From assembly GCA_019925095.2 (NCBI GenBank), contig CM034401.1:17181338-17245337 (forward strand): DNA of 64,000 bases. The letters are read 5' to 3'. The notes under the pieces were generated by a model. The model was not told the origin of the DNA. It saw only the letters and a list, made by a program, of their open reading frames with translations, and ran no database searches. Shown here one piece after another: positions 21,882 through 33,605 of the stretch. Position 1 is the first letter of the stretch. Each line of letters begins with the position of its first letter. The position numbers and the translations under genes were made by a program. The stretch comes from Dendrolimus kikuchii. Lineage: Eukaryota > Arthropoda > Insecta > Lepidoptera > Lasiocampidae.

Positions 21882-22521
21882 TGCTTAATATTTTCATAAG
21901 TTTTCGCGACTTGTATACATAATAAAACTACGTTTTAATGGTTTTCAGCGCGGTAATTTATTTCATTTTTGTTATTCCGACGTTTCGGCCACTTTTCAGT
22001 GGCCGTGATCACGGAAGACAAAGATGTCAAGTGTAAAGTTTTATTTAGCCTACCGCCAACTTGTTTATTTTAATTATTTAGTTTTAATTTCGTTTATGGT
22101 TATTATCTACTCTATGAGAGCCTAATCTAATTTACCACCGCTTCGCAACATATTATGGCTTGAAGAGAAGAAGCGGCGCAACAAACTCTTCAGCAAACAT
22201 GCCTAGCTCTAATATTATAAAGCTGAAGGGTTTGTTTGTTTGTTTAAACGCGCTAATCTCAGGAACCGCTGGTCTGATTTGAAAAATTCTTTCAGTGTTG
22301 GATAGCCCATTTATTGAGGAAGGCTATAGGCTATATTATACATCATCACGCTAAAACCAATAGGAGCGAAGCACCAATGAAGAATGTTTCAAAATCGGAG
22401 GGTTTTGAAAGCAAATTCCACGCGGACGACGTCGCGGGCACAGCTAGACATTTTATATAATATTAAAATGTGTGGAAGGAACAATAAAAGAAATTATTAG
22501 TCAAGTTCGTTTGTGTTCCAA
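21882..22521. repeat. Repeat family E, copy 2 (carries a Helitron)
   Basis: Collinear with 20264-20720 except for one extra block at 22208-22447, which is a Helitron. Shares TTTTCGCGACTTGTATACAT, the GGCCACTTTTCAGTGGCC hairpin and GAAGAAGCGGCGCAA. Confidence 0.82.
22208..22447 (+). mobile_element. Non-autonomous Helitron nested in family E
   Basis: TCTAATATTATAAAGCTGAA to GCGGGCACAGCTAG. The uninterrupted host repeat at about 20625-20640 shows the pre-insertion sequence. Very similar, inverted, to 25236-25464 (GAACCGCTGGTCTGATT and CCAATAGGAGCGAAGCACCA versus its complement). Confidence 0.82.
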
Positions 22522-22710
22522 TGTGCTGCCGCTCTCTAAAGAGGGACTGGGACCTGGTCACTAATGCCAGAACACAACTCAAGGTTGTTATGGCGGCTAC
22601 TCTAGACCAGTGGTGGTAGCCATCCAAAGGGACAAATATCCTACCACCTGGTTATGGGTTGTTTTTTCGCCTCATACAAGCCTCAGACAGGCTTCCAGGC
22701 CGCAGAATAA

Positions 22711-24290
22711 ATGCGAATTTGTGTATTGTGTTTCTTTCGGATACTTTTCTACTCAAATGATAATCATGAAATTTCGCGTACATATTTTTCGAAGTATAAA
22801 AGGGACGCGGGGATATATAAATGGGAAGTTGTTAGTTCGTAACCTTTTCACAACAAAATATCTGAACGAATCTTAATGAAATTTGGGAAGGAGATGGATT
22901 ATATTCTATGAAAGGACCAGATAGCTTTATCTCAAAAATCTTGAAAGGGGATGAGAATTAGGGACAGCTCATAATTCCCTAAGTTAATGACATCAAAATT
23001 AATATTTTTGGTAAGAATGGAACAAATAGGTGTTACAGTATTACGCATACGTTTTTTTGTTATTATGACAGCTTAGACTGATGCACAGTTTTTGAAAACA
23101 CTTCGGAACTATATACCCTTTTTCAATTTTTAAATTAAGATTGAAAATTCAAGTGTGATTCACTCAAAATATATTTTTTTCACTTTCATGTATTATGTTT
23201 GTATCTTACCTCAATGTTAGGGTGCTGATTATGTTACGTGTAAAAGCTCAATTCATAAAAAAATACATAAAATAAACTCTTAAATAAACATATGCAAAAA
23301 TGAAATAAAAAATATTTATACCCGATGTGGTCGAAATTTCCCAAAAGATACAAAAAAATAATAATAACCCGAAAACTAAAATTTTTGGTAAAACATACAT
23401 GGGGCTATATGGGTACCCCGTCATTTACACTATAGATTTCTTTTAAACGTCATTGTTCTCGCCACCCTGTATACATACCTAATATTTTTTAAAGTTACAT
23501 GAATGTTTGCGTTGTTGTATATATTATGTAAAATCCATTGGGCACAATCACATATTTAATCCATTAACTACTACTATTATATATGGAGATTAAATAATAC
23601 ATTCATTTAATATACCATACATAAACCACAATGAAATGTCACTAAATTGCTCAGGCGCTATCACATTGATGAGCCTTAGAGCAACATGACGCACGATTCA
23701 TGATGGAGCAGCCAAAATAAACAGAAATTTAAAAACATTTGGCTAACAACGTTTATTATCAAGATACTAATATAATAAACATAAAGATTTTATACGTTTG
23801 TTTAAATACTACCTTGGTTCCTGATGTTACCTGCATAGTAGGTAATATTAAACTTCGACGTCTGTATCAAATAAGATATAAGTAAATTTTACATGCCGGC
23901 TCTTCAATAGAAAATATCTTTCAAAAATTATTTGTTACATGTCGCTGCTTTATTTAATTTTGTTTTGTCATAGTAACAACGTCACTTTAGGAATAGTTAT
24001 GGGAAGACGAACTCACATATTTTTAATACAGATTCAAAAACTTTTAATTAAAATAAATAATAAATAATCGGCAAACGAACACACACATTGTATAGGTATA
24101 TTCTCAAGCTAAGCAAATTACGCTTGTGTTATGCGTGATATACAACGGACTCTGGGGTCGATCGCAAACACCCATGCCATAGTAAATAACCATATACAAA
24201 TATTAAAAAAACATAACCTTATTTAAATACTGTACAATAATTCGACCTTCGTACTTTATAAAACTAAATTTAGCTGTTTTTATTTCAATG
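22711..24290. other. Intron 3, unassigned
   Basis: AT-rich. A segment around 23320-23475 ends in CGCCACCCTGTATACATACC, which could be a transposon terminus, but no matching inverted end was found. No exon. Confidence 0.4.
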
Positions 24291-24842
24291 TTAGGATATG
24301 CCTGTAACTTCGTCCACACTTGACTTGAAATTCCCTCGGGATTACTGAGACACAAAGTACCGCAGCAGTTATAAAAGAATGTAAGTTACCGTTTTATTAA
24401 AAACTGTGTCTAATAAGCTATTTTTTACGCAGCCGAACAATTTCAAAGCGCCCCTGGGAAAATTCCTGTAGGATTTCCAACATTGAAACTATCATAGGTT
24501 TCATTACATAAAATTTGCTATCGATCAGTGAAAAAAAAACACATTGAAATTCTGTTTTTTTTTACTTTGATCACTTTAAATCATTCTCTGAAAAATTCCC
24601 GCCGGATTCCCGGAGTAAAAAGTAGTGCAGATTTTAAGTTTAAGAATTTGCTGTTGATCAGCGAAAACCGCTTCGAAGTCGTCCCAATAGTTTTTACGTG
24701 AATCCCGAACAAACAAAGAAACCGACAGACAGACAAGAAATATTAAAAAAATTGTATCGTGTTCTCCATCCTTTATATAGTGTATTCTAGTTGTTTTTTT
24801 AATGGCTTCAATGTACAGACATGGCATTTTTGAAATATTACC
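24291..24842 (-). mobile_element. Helitron-like family B
   Basis: Inverted copy with TTAGGATATGCC at the 3' end (CTAA on the element strand), CATAAAATTTGCTATCGATC, CAATAGTTTTTACGTGAATC and TGTACAGACATGGC near the 5' end. The 83-codon frame inside it is a by-product. Confidence 0.75.
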
Positions 24843-25235
24843 CTATGTTTTTACCATACCATACGTTTTGGTACAATTGAACTTCAGTCATTTTCGGAAG
24901 GATAGGTAATATTTAAATGGCATATCCCTCATATGTACTCTAAGAAAATAGACTGAAAACAAAACGTCAGGTACAATACATATGTATACGTACAATACGG
25001 GCCTGGGACTCTGGGACTAATGTATTCATTACAGTTAGCTGATGGCGAGAGCTCCCTACCACCGGCGATACTGCAAATTACGCCATCTATTTAGTCCATT
25101 GTGCAACCCTTCATTGTCTTATATAGAGGCGTAATGAAGATAATTTGCATAAATCTGTCGCAAGGTTTCAGAGGACAAATTGCTTGGCATTTAAAAGCTT
25201 TTAAAGCATGGCACGTTTGTGTTTTATAATATACT

Positions 25236-25464
25236 AGCTGAGCCCGCGACGTCGTCCGCATGGAATTTATTTTCAAAACCCCCCGATTTTGAAACATTCT
25301 TCATTGGTGCTCCGCTCCTATTGGTCTTAGCGTGATGACATATAACCTATAGCCTTCGTCGATAAATGGGCCATCCAACACTGAAAGAATTTTTCGAATC
25401 AGACCAGTAGTTCCTGAGATTAGCGCGTTCAAACAAACAAACTCTTCAGCTTTATATATTAGTA
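25236..25464 (-). mobile_element. Non-autonomous Helitron, tandem pair member 1
   Basis: CTAGCTGAGCCCGCGACGTC (3' end on the minus strand) through GCGCGTTCAAACAAACAAAC to TTTATATATTAGTA. Same family as 22208-22447. Confidence 0.8.
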
Positions 25465-25673
25465 CTAGCTGCCCGGGCAGACGTTGTTCTGCCCTGAACT
25501 AATAAAATTTCGAACCCGATTCCAGCGCCACCTACCGGGTCCAAATTTAAGCTATCCTATCTTTCAAGTCGGATCAAACTGCACACGGTGTGCAAATTTG
25601 ATTAAAATCGGTCAAGTAGTTTAGGAGTCCATTGAGGACAAACATTGTGACACGAGATTTATATATATTAAGA
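25465..25673 (-). mobile_element. Non-autonomous Helitron, tandem pair member 2
   Basis: CTAGCTGCCCGGGCAGACGT (3' CTAG plus hairpin CTGCCCGGGCAG) to ATATATATTAAGA, i.e. 5'-TCTTAATATATATAAAT, preceded by A on the element strand. It differs from its neighbour and is closer to the family-D 3' end at 50509. Confidence 0.8.
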
Positions 25674-25914
25674 TAAGATAAACATTGTTGTTAAATATTT
25701 TTTGAGTGGGAAGTTTTAATTAAACTTTGAATAATTTGAATGAAAAAAGTATATATGTGTAATATAATTTCATCTCCTATCTGCAATGTATATAAGTATA
25801 AATTGCTGGTAGAAGTAAAATAGATTATATTATTACGTGTAAAACAGTTGTTATTACAGTCTTGTTACCGCCGCCATTGTTTCATTTGTAGTACATTACA
25901 ACTCACGACGAGGA

Positions 25915-26025
25915 ACACATTAAGTCAGACTGCCTAAGTGGTTTATGCTTGCGACTGAGGTGTCGAACCTGCGCCCTTTGAGCTTTGGACGAGTGTGCCA
26001 AGCACCAAGCTACCACGGCTTGCCG
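25915..26025 (-). repeat. tRNA-derived SINE, head fragment
   Basis: The complement reads CCGTGGTAGCTTGGTGCTTG (A box-like) and GGTTCGACACC (B box-like) with the same ordering as at 16040-16342. Truncated body. Confidence 0.55.
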
Positions 26026-28345
26026 TGGTAAAACCATGTCCAATAATAATTAAAACGGAGTATTTTCAATTGTAACACCATCATCGTCGCGAAATCTTAG
26101 AAAATAATACAATTGTGCATAAAACTTTCGTAATACACTTCGTAAAACATTCACGTTACGTAACGGAAGAGTTCTTGCCTAGCGAGTTAGTAATCAAACA
26201 ACCGAAATTGCACTTTCATCTGGTGATTCTCTTCCAAATTATTAGTGAGGCTGGAGAGCCTTTCGAAAATCAATTGAATCGAGTACATTGCGCAATTTAA
26301 TCAACCGTAGAGATCCATTTAGGAAAAGTTATGGTCTATTCGTAATACCGTCGACTATATGCAAGTCAAATACATCAACTAAGAATGTATCCTACTAAGA
26401 ACGTATGTTGCAAAAATTGATCCATTTTTCAATTTCACTAATAAAATACCAGGCCACTCAGAAAGTATTATATATAGGTAGTTAAGAGTAGTAAGTTAAG
26501 ATTTATATATTATCGCTAAGAAGCTATAAGAGCTATTATATAGGCCTTTTTTATCACTACTTTTTTGGGGCACTCTAATTTTCGAAAATTGAATGTCCAT
26601 ATTTTTGTTGTGGTCCAAGATCCCAGTCACCCCAGACTTACGTGATTTTAGAAAAGATAACTTTTTTAGCATCGGTAGTTAAACATAAACTTAGACATGA
26701 TGAATACTCGCTAAGCTAAAAGCGGGGCCATTTCACAGGTAGCAGGTATCAAAGATGGAAAAAATCATGCTAACTTACGTCAAAGTAGCAAGGCTAGTTT
26801 TTATATATATCATATATGATATTGTTATAAACAAAGATATACAGTTGCTAGACACTTCCTGTGGGCTATAACTTTCGACAGACACTTTAAAAAAAAGTGA
26901 CAATTTACGTCATTTTAGGAAGTCTGAATTTTATAAATATTATCAAGTATAATATTTTGAAATATTTTCCAATGAGCCAGACAAATTTGACGGGCCAAAC
27001 ATCCTCCCAGATTCGTTAAGAGTTCCGCTGTGCGAGGAAGCGTATAATTTCTGTTTTTCATTCATTCGTAATACTTAAACTAAAATATTTAGTCTCAATA
27101 ATTAAAAATTATTTTATTGTCATCACCATTTCATAGGTGTGAAAAATTTCGAGTTAATCAGACGCCTGAAAGTAACTCAAAACTACATTAAAAATTCTGT
27201 TAAAAAAATATACACATATACAGGCTAAGTTCAAGCTAATAAAAGTGTGTTAAAATAACAAATTTACTTAGTCTTTATTGCACAAATAATGCTAGTAACT
27301 GAATGTTACTAGCGTTATTAGCCATTCTAAAAATCTCATTAGTACAATAAAATTCGATCTATTTCGCCTTGATTACACCCTAATGACATTGCCAAAGTCT
27401 TCATAAACATTTATTGGATATAATCTTAATCATTACAACAAAAGATAAAGCTTCCAATAACCCTCTTGACACAATCAAACCGTGGCAAATATAGACGCTT
27501 AAAAAGCTTTGAACAGAATAAATTTCGAACAATTGGCTTCTACTTATCTGCGTTTAACTGTACCTATATAATCGTATGACGTTTGTTTTTGGCAAGGACT
27601 CAAAGGGGGCGTTATGCTGTGTAGTTTTATTTTCGAAACTTGTGTAAAATGATTCTAAAATGAACAATAGTTGTAGGATATTGATATTTTTTTAGTAGTA
27701 ATTATGTGTTTTTGTGAGAAATGTGAAATGTGGCCTTTCGAGTTATCACAAGACCTCCGTTGACTGGCGTCAGTTGATAATCTCTAATTGAGCTGAGCAA
27801 TACGTAGACTTAAGAAAATGAAGAAACTATGTAATTTAATATCCGTCTTAAAAGCCTAGCTATCAAGCATTAACCCAAATAATAATAAAGCGTTTGTGCA
27901 TACACCCCTTTAAAGCTATCTGCTACTAATTGATAGGTAAATTACACACATTAACTATCTAATGAATCCCTATCAGAAGCACGTTCCTAACATCAAATAG
28001 TTAATTTGGGGGTCTTGGTTTATTGTTTGATTTAGTGATAAGGTGTTATAGGTTATGTAATTTGCTTTCATACATTAATTTATTTATGCATAAGACATGT
28101 ACGGTTGATACTTGCTTGGGGAATATTGTCGTGGCTTACTTAGTAATTGAATCAAATGGGTACAAGGGATATGGGACATATCAATGTTGCTTGTAATTTC
28201 AATTAACAACTACTACTGTATTTGGGTTGCAAAATATAATAAAGTTGTAGTTAATTCATATTTGGCCTATATAGGCCAAGTACCTTTTTGAACCTATATT
28301 CTAAGAGGTTACACAGACACTAGCCGCTCCCTACCATAGTAGTAC
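26026..28345. other. Intron 3, unassigned
   Basis: No supported exon, RNA or repeat in 2.3 kb of AT-rich sequence. The 61-codon frame at 26115-26300 has no recognisable motif. Confidence 0.4.
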
Positions 28346-28349
28346 TAGA

Positions 28350-28545
28350 TTATATTACAGACTGAAGATACATAGGTTATAGTAGAGACTGAAGATTCAT
28401 AGGTTACATTAGAGACTGAATATACATAGGTTACATTAGAGACTGAAGATACGTAGGTTACATTAGAGACTGAAGATACGTGTATTAAATTAGAGATTGA
28501 AGATACATATGTTACATTGGAGACTGAAGATATTTAAATTCAAAA
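28350..28545. repeat. 27-bp tandem array, about seven units
   Basis: Unit GAGACTGAAGATACATAGG plus TTACATTA, repeated with a few substitutions. It is collinear with 29605-29634 inside the LINE fragment, where the same 29 bases differ at about three positions. On the minus strand the unit reads as nine codons (NVTYVSS-like). Confidence 0.85.
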
Positions 28546-28619
28546 TGATTTATTCTAACTAAGTTCCACTAGAGAACACTTTTTGAAGGTCATATAAGAT
28601 AAAATTTAATTTTACTTCC

Positions 28620-28710
28620 TAAATACACCGATTCGCAACGTATTATTGCAGCTAAGGAGAAGAAGCGGCATAAAACTCCCCAGCAACACGTCTAGCTAAA
28701 AATTTATTTT
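28620..28710. repeat. Repeat family E, fragment
   Basis: CACCGATTCGCAACGTATTA, TTGCAGCTAAGGAGAAGAAG and CACGTCTAGCT match the right part of family E. Confidence 0.55.
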
Positions 28711-28846
28711 CTTTGTGAGAAACTCTTTTTTTGTGGTAAATTTTATACAGAAATTTGTTACACGATTATTTTTCGAAGAATTAATGGAGTTGTAGCAAAC
28801 AGTGCATACTCAGTAAGAGAAAGACACAATAAAATGAAAGAAAAAT

Positions 28847-29182
28847 ACATACATACATAACTTCACGCCAGTTCCCTTGCGGGGTAGGCACGAACAACAG
28901 AGTGCCATTTAGGCTTATTCTTACACACCTCACTTGCCTCTTTGACATTCATAACTCTTGTCATGCAAGCTCGTCTGTTCTTAAGGCTCCTGACATCACT
29001 TTCTGCTAATACACGATCAATTTGATCATGGAAGGTGTGTCGTGGCCTTCCACGACTTCTGCATCCATCCACTTTTGCATTGTATATCTGTTTAGTCATT
29101 CTTTCATCATGCATTCTTTCCACATCCCCGAACCACCGGAGCATTCCTTTCCTTACCTTCACCCCGACACTCTCTTTCAGAG
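28847..29182 (-). repeat. APE-type LINE, 5'-truncated end
   Basis: ACAT-repeat tail, then a C-terminal coding segment ending YPARELA, homologous to the full-length element at 57531-60738. Retains MLRWFGDVERMHDERMTKQI. Ends at VGVKVRKG. Confidence 0.85.
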
Positions 29183-29332
29183 AGTTCTTTCTTTGAAAGA
29201 AAAATATTATAGTTATAGTTATGATAATGACATGACGTACTGAAAATTTATAATGCAACATATCTCCATAAATTACTTACATGCTTGGCAAGACAAAAAT
29301 GTTATACAAAAGATAGTATAAGAGGCCGGAGC

Positions 29333-29740
29333 GAGCTGCTATGTAAATGAAGTTTTATCATTTGAGTATTCTTCAATAGTGTAGTATCCCTTTTTCAGCA
29401 AGATACTTTTTAACTTGGTTTTAAATATAGTGAAAAGCAGATCTAACAGTCCATTTGGAATCGTATTGAAGAAGCATATACCAACCCCCAAGAAAGAGGA
29501 CAATACTTTTCGCAATCTAAAAGATAGCAATATCAGTCTATTACTATGCCTGGTGTTGAAATTGTGAATATCCTTATATTGTTTAAATGAGGATGGTATA
29601 CGTGATACATAGGTTACATTAAAGATTGGAGACACTTTATATTCCAATAAACGACTTATTTCCTCTAAGAAAATAATCGAAGTTAACGTAGCTTTTGTTG
29701 CATGGAAATCCAAACACGATTCCATATTTCTTCTATGGCT
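29333..29740 (-). pseudogene. LINE reverse transcriptase, C-terminal end
   Basis: An open frame of 128 residues containing HNFNTRHSNRLILLSFRLRK, SFLGVGICFFNTIPNG and KSILLKKGYYTIEEY. The H-x-x-N-T-R-x-x...F-x-N-x-I-P pattern is the usual C-terminal end of CR1/Jockey-type reverse transcriptases. The polymerase core is absent. Segment 29605-29634 within it matches the unit of the tandem array at 28350-28545. The clade is uncertain. Confidence 0.65.
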
Positions 29741-30480
29741 TAAATTTAATTAAACTTTATGTTAATTATTTACTACGACTGTATAAATTACCATTGGTAA
29801 TTATTATTTTTAAATAAATAAATTACATTTTATAAAAAGTAATTTAACCATAACTAAAGCTAATTATATCTGTTAATTATTCTGTATTCTATTTACAATG
29901 TTTTAAGTTTATAAGTTGAATATATAACAAGACTTGGCTACGATAACTCATTGAATCGCCATACTGATCCGTTGCCCGAAGTAAGCACCAACGCGTTCAT
30001 CACTTAAAGAGGTGATTAGGAGTTCTAAGAGCTCCTTTTATAAGCACAAAGACACAAACCGATAGAAAATTTATTTCCAGGTGTTTATCAATTCTGTGAA
30101 GAAATATAGATGAGCAATAAAAATTTCACTTTTTAAAATAAACTTAAGTAATAAATTGTAACGAAATTTATTCCCTTTGAATTTTCTACCAGCTTGTCTG
30201 ACGCAATAAATAAAAACGGCACATCGTTGTCCAAATTCATGAATAACATATTTTTTGAGCGCAGGTAACATCTGTCACTGCTAGATTATATTAAATTATG
30301 TAGGTGAGGTCACCTATGTCACCGTTATTGAAATAAAAATGAATAACTTCATGAAGGTTCTTGTATTGGGAAGTGGAATCTTTAACATAGATATTTATGA
30401 AAGAAGAAAAATAGATATGGGTAGTTCCCTTATACATTTTTTGTTATTAAATAATATAAAATTTAAATCAAGAAAATAAC
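29741..30480. other. Intron 3, unassigned
   Basis: AT-rich, nothing supported. The 66-codon frame at 30071-30271 shows no recognisable domain. Confidence 0.4.
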
Positions 30481-30482
30481 TC

Positions 30483-30775
30483 AGATTTTTATTGCATGAG
30501 ATCAGCAGACAAGAAGATAGAAGACGGTTACCATCACCTATCAAACAATGTGCTGCCGCTCTCTAAAGGGAGACTAAAATCTGGCCACTAATACCAGAAC
30601 ACAACTCAAGGTTATTATGGCGGCATGCTTTAGACTAGGGGTGGTAGACATACAATCGGGAAAATACTCTACCACCTGACTGAGGGTTGTTTTGTCGTCT
30701 ATTATGACAGGCCGACGACCGCAGGAAATTGTGTTCTTTCTCCGTTCCTGCACGGAGAAAGAATACAATTCCTTC
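30483..30775 (-). repeat. SINE A with head-to-head 5' remnant
   Basis: Minus-strand copy ending at TTCTTTCTCCGTTCCTGCAC near 30755. It is followed at once by ACGGAGAAAGAATACAATTC in plus orientation, the 5' end of a second copy. The result is a short inverted repeat around TCCTGC. Confidence 0.75.
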
Positions 30776-32985
30776 CTGGCGTCATTTAGTTCTCTAGAGT
30801 TTAGAAGCTTTTCAAACTACACATCTGTCATTATAAAGCTGATATTAGATGTATCAACCAAATTTGGTTGAAAGGCACAAAACTGAAAGGACATGAAGGT
30901 GCTTAATGACATTGAATGGTTTGAATTATATTTATTTGTCATTTCGGTCGAGTCAGCAAAATCGGAAGACAGAATATGGCCTTTAGATAATCATTATCAT
31001 CAGGCTTGTTCTTTTTTTATCTGAGAAAACAGTTCTAAAAGACAATGTATACATACTATGAAATTAAACAACACACACAAAGATTTTATGTTTCGAAGTC
31101 GAAGCTAATAACAACTGTTCGATTGAATGTTTGATAATTTCGAAAAATGCGCTTGATAATAGTTATATTCGACTCACCGATAGTTCGTTGATGATTTTAT
31201 TTAAAGAGAGTGAAATGCAGTATCGTATGGACGGTGCCGCCATTCGTAGACGTTTTAAAATGTCGATTTGATTGACACTCACGAATTTACAGTGACGTTT
31301 AGACGAGCATTTTCAAATCGCGGGAATTTAAATACAAGCGTTTAATAACAAACCCTACAATAACAGTAGCGTAACAATATGAATAGCAACATTAACAATT
31401 ATACTTGAGTATTTTTTTAAACACCTTAAACCCTTCTAAATTTACTTTAGCCTAACTATATACTACAGACGTCTAAATAACACCTTGGAAATGATACTAT
31501 TGCAATTAAAATTAATCATAAATTATAATAAAAATATTATAGTCATAAAATAATCATAAATGTACTGTGATTTTAAATTACGCAAATTATTAGACTGTGA
31601 AAATATAATAAAATATTCGTTATATAAAAAAATAATGCAAAGCTCTCGTTTAAACATAGCAGGCTTTATTTTAATATAATTAGAGTCTTGTAAATTTGTA
31701 TATAAGTAAGAGACTTTCTTACAATGAAATGTTTGTATCTAATCAAGTATAAGCTTTAGCCACTACAACCCGACGCGACTTTTCATTTCAATTAACCGAT
31801 GTTGAATTTTATATCCTTTTAAATCCACATGCATAATGCTATCGTCGCTATTTTTAGTATCGATAGACATAAAATACTCATAAAAATAGAAGCAAGACTA
31901 ATACACAAATACGGGACCAGATTAAAATGATTGGAGAACAAAAACTTGCCACTCAGCATTCACCTTTCAGTAAAACCAGGTTGCGTTCAGAGCGTCCGAA
32001 ATAGAGTCTACAGTTTCAAGTTGCATACGATCAAGAATATAATATGCTATAGTATATCGATCGGTTGTATAGTAGTCTATAAAATTCCACCGAAGTTGTA
32101 ATTACATAAAAGTACTTGAGTAACGAATCAATTGAATTACTTCCACTTTATCCACAAAACCTTGTGATTACAAGCTTACAAGTTCGTAGGTAGCATTCTC
32201 ATGGCCTGTGGCTGACAAAAGATACATGATAGTGGGGGTGAACAAAAGTGTGAAAGAAACTTAACTGACACTCCAGCTAAGCGTCCTTGTTACTCGTACA
32301 GTTCTATTCACTCCTGCTGTTCTGCGTCCCCATAGTCTGTGAATCATTAAAATGTAAATGTCATATACAAACTTGCCAATCTATAGCAACCGGCTCCTCT
32401 GATCGTGATAAATAAATTGCAGAGATCTGTCATTTAAGATACCTAGTTTAATGCGTGTACATTGTTATAAGTCACAAAGTCCTGTCTTGTCTATTTATTT
32501 ATTGGTATACGTACCATGAAAATTGTAACTTAATCTATGTACACGTAAGGAAAATCATTAAAATAATTGTTTCATTTCTTTGTAAATATTAGCGTACATG
32601 GACACGTAGCTGTGGCAGTATAAGGCTCTGCATTTTATTGGTTCGCAAAAAAAATACTTAAACATATAATCGCTCCTCCGCAATGTGGTTTCTGTTTTTA
32701 ACTTCTAATAAAATTACAGAAAAGCGACTTGGACAATGTTTACAATTGTTATAAAAATACTGTAGCTAGTAGCTAGCATTACTTAAGCTCCGGATTAATT
32801 AAATTTGGACTATAATAATGTTTAATGGTTGTACGTGACGAGAACTCGTTTATTTCTAAAGATTTTATGGAATTTTTCTTTAATTATTTTGTTTACATAA
32901 GTCATTATTTTATTTCACGTTTCACTCCTTACAAAACTAATGAGTATATGTAAATATTCGTTATTCTTAGAAGGTCATAACTAAA
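30776..32985. other. Intron 3, unassigned
   Basis: 2.2 kb of AT-rich sequence with no supported feature on either strand. Confidence 0.4.
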
Positions 32986-32989
32986 ACCA

Positions 32990-33170
32990 TGATCAAATTG
33001 ATCGTGTACTAGCAGAAGGTGATATTAGGAGCCTTAAGAACAGACGAGCGTGCATGACAAGAGTTATGAATGTCAAAGAAGCAAGTGAGGTGTGTAAGAA
33101 TAAGCCTAAATGGCGCTCTGTTGTTCGTGCCTACCCCGCAAGGGAACTGGCGTGAAGTTATGTATGTATG
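32990..33170 (+). repeat. APE-type LINE, 5'-truncated end (plus strand)
   Basis: Reads DQIDRVLAEGDIRSLKNRRA-type sequence, then AYPARELA and a TATGTATGTATG tail. It is the only plus-strand copy of this LINE in the window and lies about 320 bp upstream of the last dpr exon. Confidence 0.85.
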
Positions 33171-33285
33171 TCATAACTAAAACTTTATTTCTATTCCTTC
33201 CTTCTATAAATATATATGTAATATTAAGCCTAGCGATTACACGTAGTCACAAAATCCCTTTAATAATATATTTCTATTTTAACTT

Positions 33286-33395
33286 GTGGACAGCGCTGTG
33301 GGCTGCATTATGACTCAATATTTTAAGTTGTAATTTTGTATTTAATTTTAATAATGCAGCTGTTTGTTGTTCCAATAAAATAAAAATAAAATAAA
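33286..33395 (+). repeat. Probable LINE/SINE 3' tail
   Basis: GTGGACAGCGCTGTGGGCTG followed by an AT-rich stretch, then CCAATAAAATAAAAATAAAA. The A-rich tail and position suggest a short retroposed 3' end. Family not identified. Confidence 0.4.
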
Positions 33396-33492
33396 ATATT
33401 GGTTTCCACGTTGATAGAATAAGACTCGGATACATTAGCTCTCACGACTTTTAACTAATAGTTTACCTAAATGATATTTCTTTTCTTTACAG

Positions 33493-33605
33493 GCGAAAGT
33501 CCAGCAGCGATGCAAGGAAGTGCCCCGTGGGCGGATAGTTTCGCACTGTGCACACTTCTATGTTTTGCCAGTTCAGTGTTATATTTACCTCTAAAAATAG
33601 TATAA
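33493..33605 (+). CDS. Dpr-like C-terminal exon with hydrophobic tail
   Basis: Acceptor TTTCTTTACAG ends at 33492. The first two bases complete GGC, giving GESPAAMQGSAPWADS, then a hydrophobic stretch FALCTLLCFASSVLYLPLKI and the stop TAA at 33603-33605. G-E-x-P-A-A-M directly after the Ig2 VHVL strand is a strong Dpr signature. A short hydrophobic C-terminus with no cytoplasmic tail fits GPI anchoring; the small-residue run G-S-A before it could hold the omega site (inference). Confidence 0.92.

Larger units (their letters stand above)
21789..22710 (-). repeat. SINE A interrupted by family E (composite)
   Basis: The left piece 21789-21881 covers the tail and 3' module up to CACCAAAGGTGCT. 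The right piece 22522-22710 resumes at AATGTGCTGCCGCTCTCTAA and runs to the 5' side. In intact copies these two ends are contiguous, so the 640 bp between them is an insertion of family E. Confidence 0.8.
3437..33605 (+). other. dpr-family gene, 3' portion (four exons)
   Basis: Gene span. Exons 3437-3647, 10333-10460, 21522-21690 and 33493-33605 join in phase (1, 0, 1) into about 206 codons ending in TAA. The product is a Dpr-type two-Ig cell-surface protein. In insects Dprs bind DIP-family Ig proteins at the neuron surface and specify synaptic partners. Visible landmarks are the Ig1 tryptophan (SWVRHRD) and distal cysteine (SGQYECQ), an EPETEILGGPD linker, the Ig2 cysteines (INLTC, GSYQC) and a hydrophobic C-terminus. 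The start codon, signal peptide and first Ig1 cysteine are not in the window. Introns are 6685, 11061 and 11802 bp and repeat-rich. The paralogue is undecided; the INFDSTRGGISLVTEKG stretch reminds me of the dpr8/9/21 group, from memory only. Confidence 0.88.

Noticed and set aside
24576..24827. 83-codon minus-strand ORF.
   Set aside because: Falls inside Helitron family B; the same frame is broken in the other copies.
28350..28545. CRISPR-like array.
   Set aside because: Units are contiguous with no unique spacers, and the context is eukaryotic. It is a simple tandem repeat.
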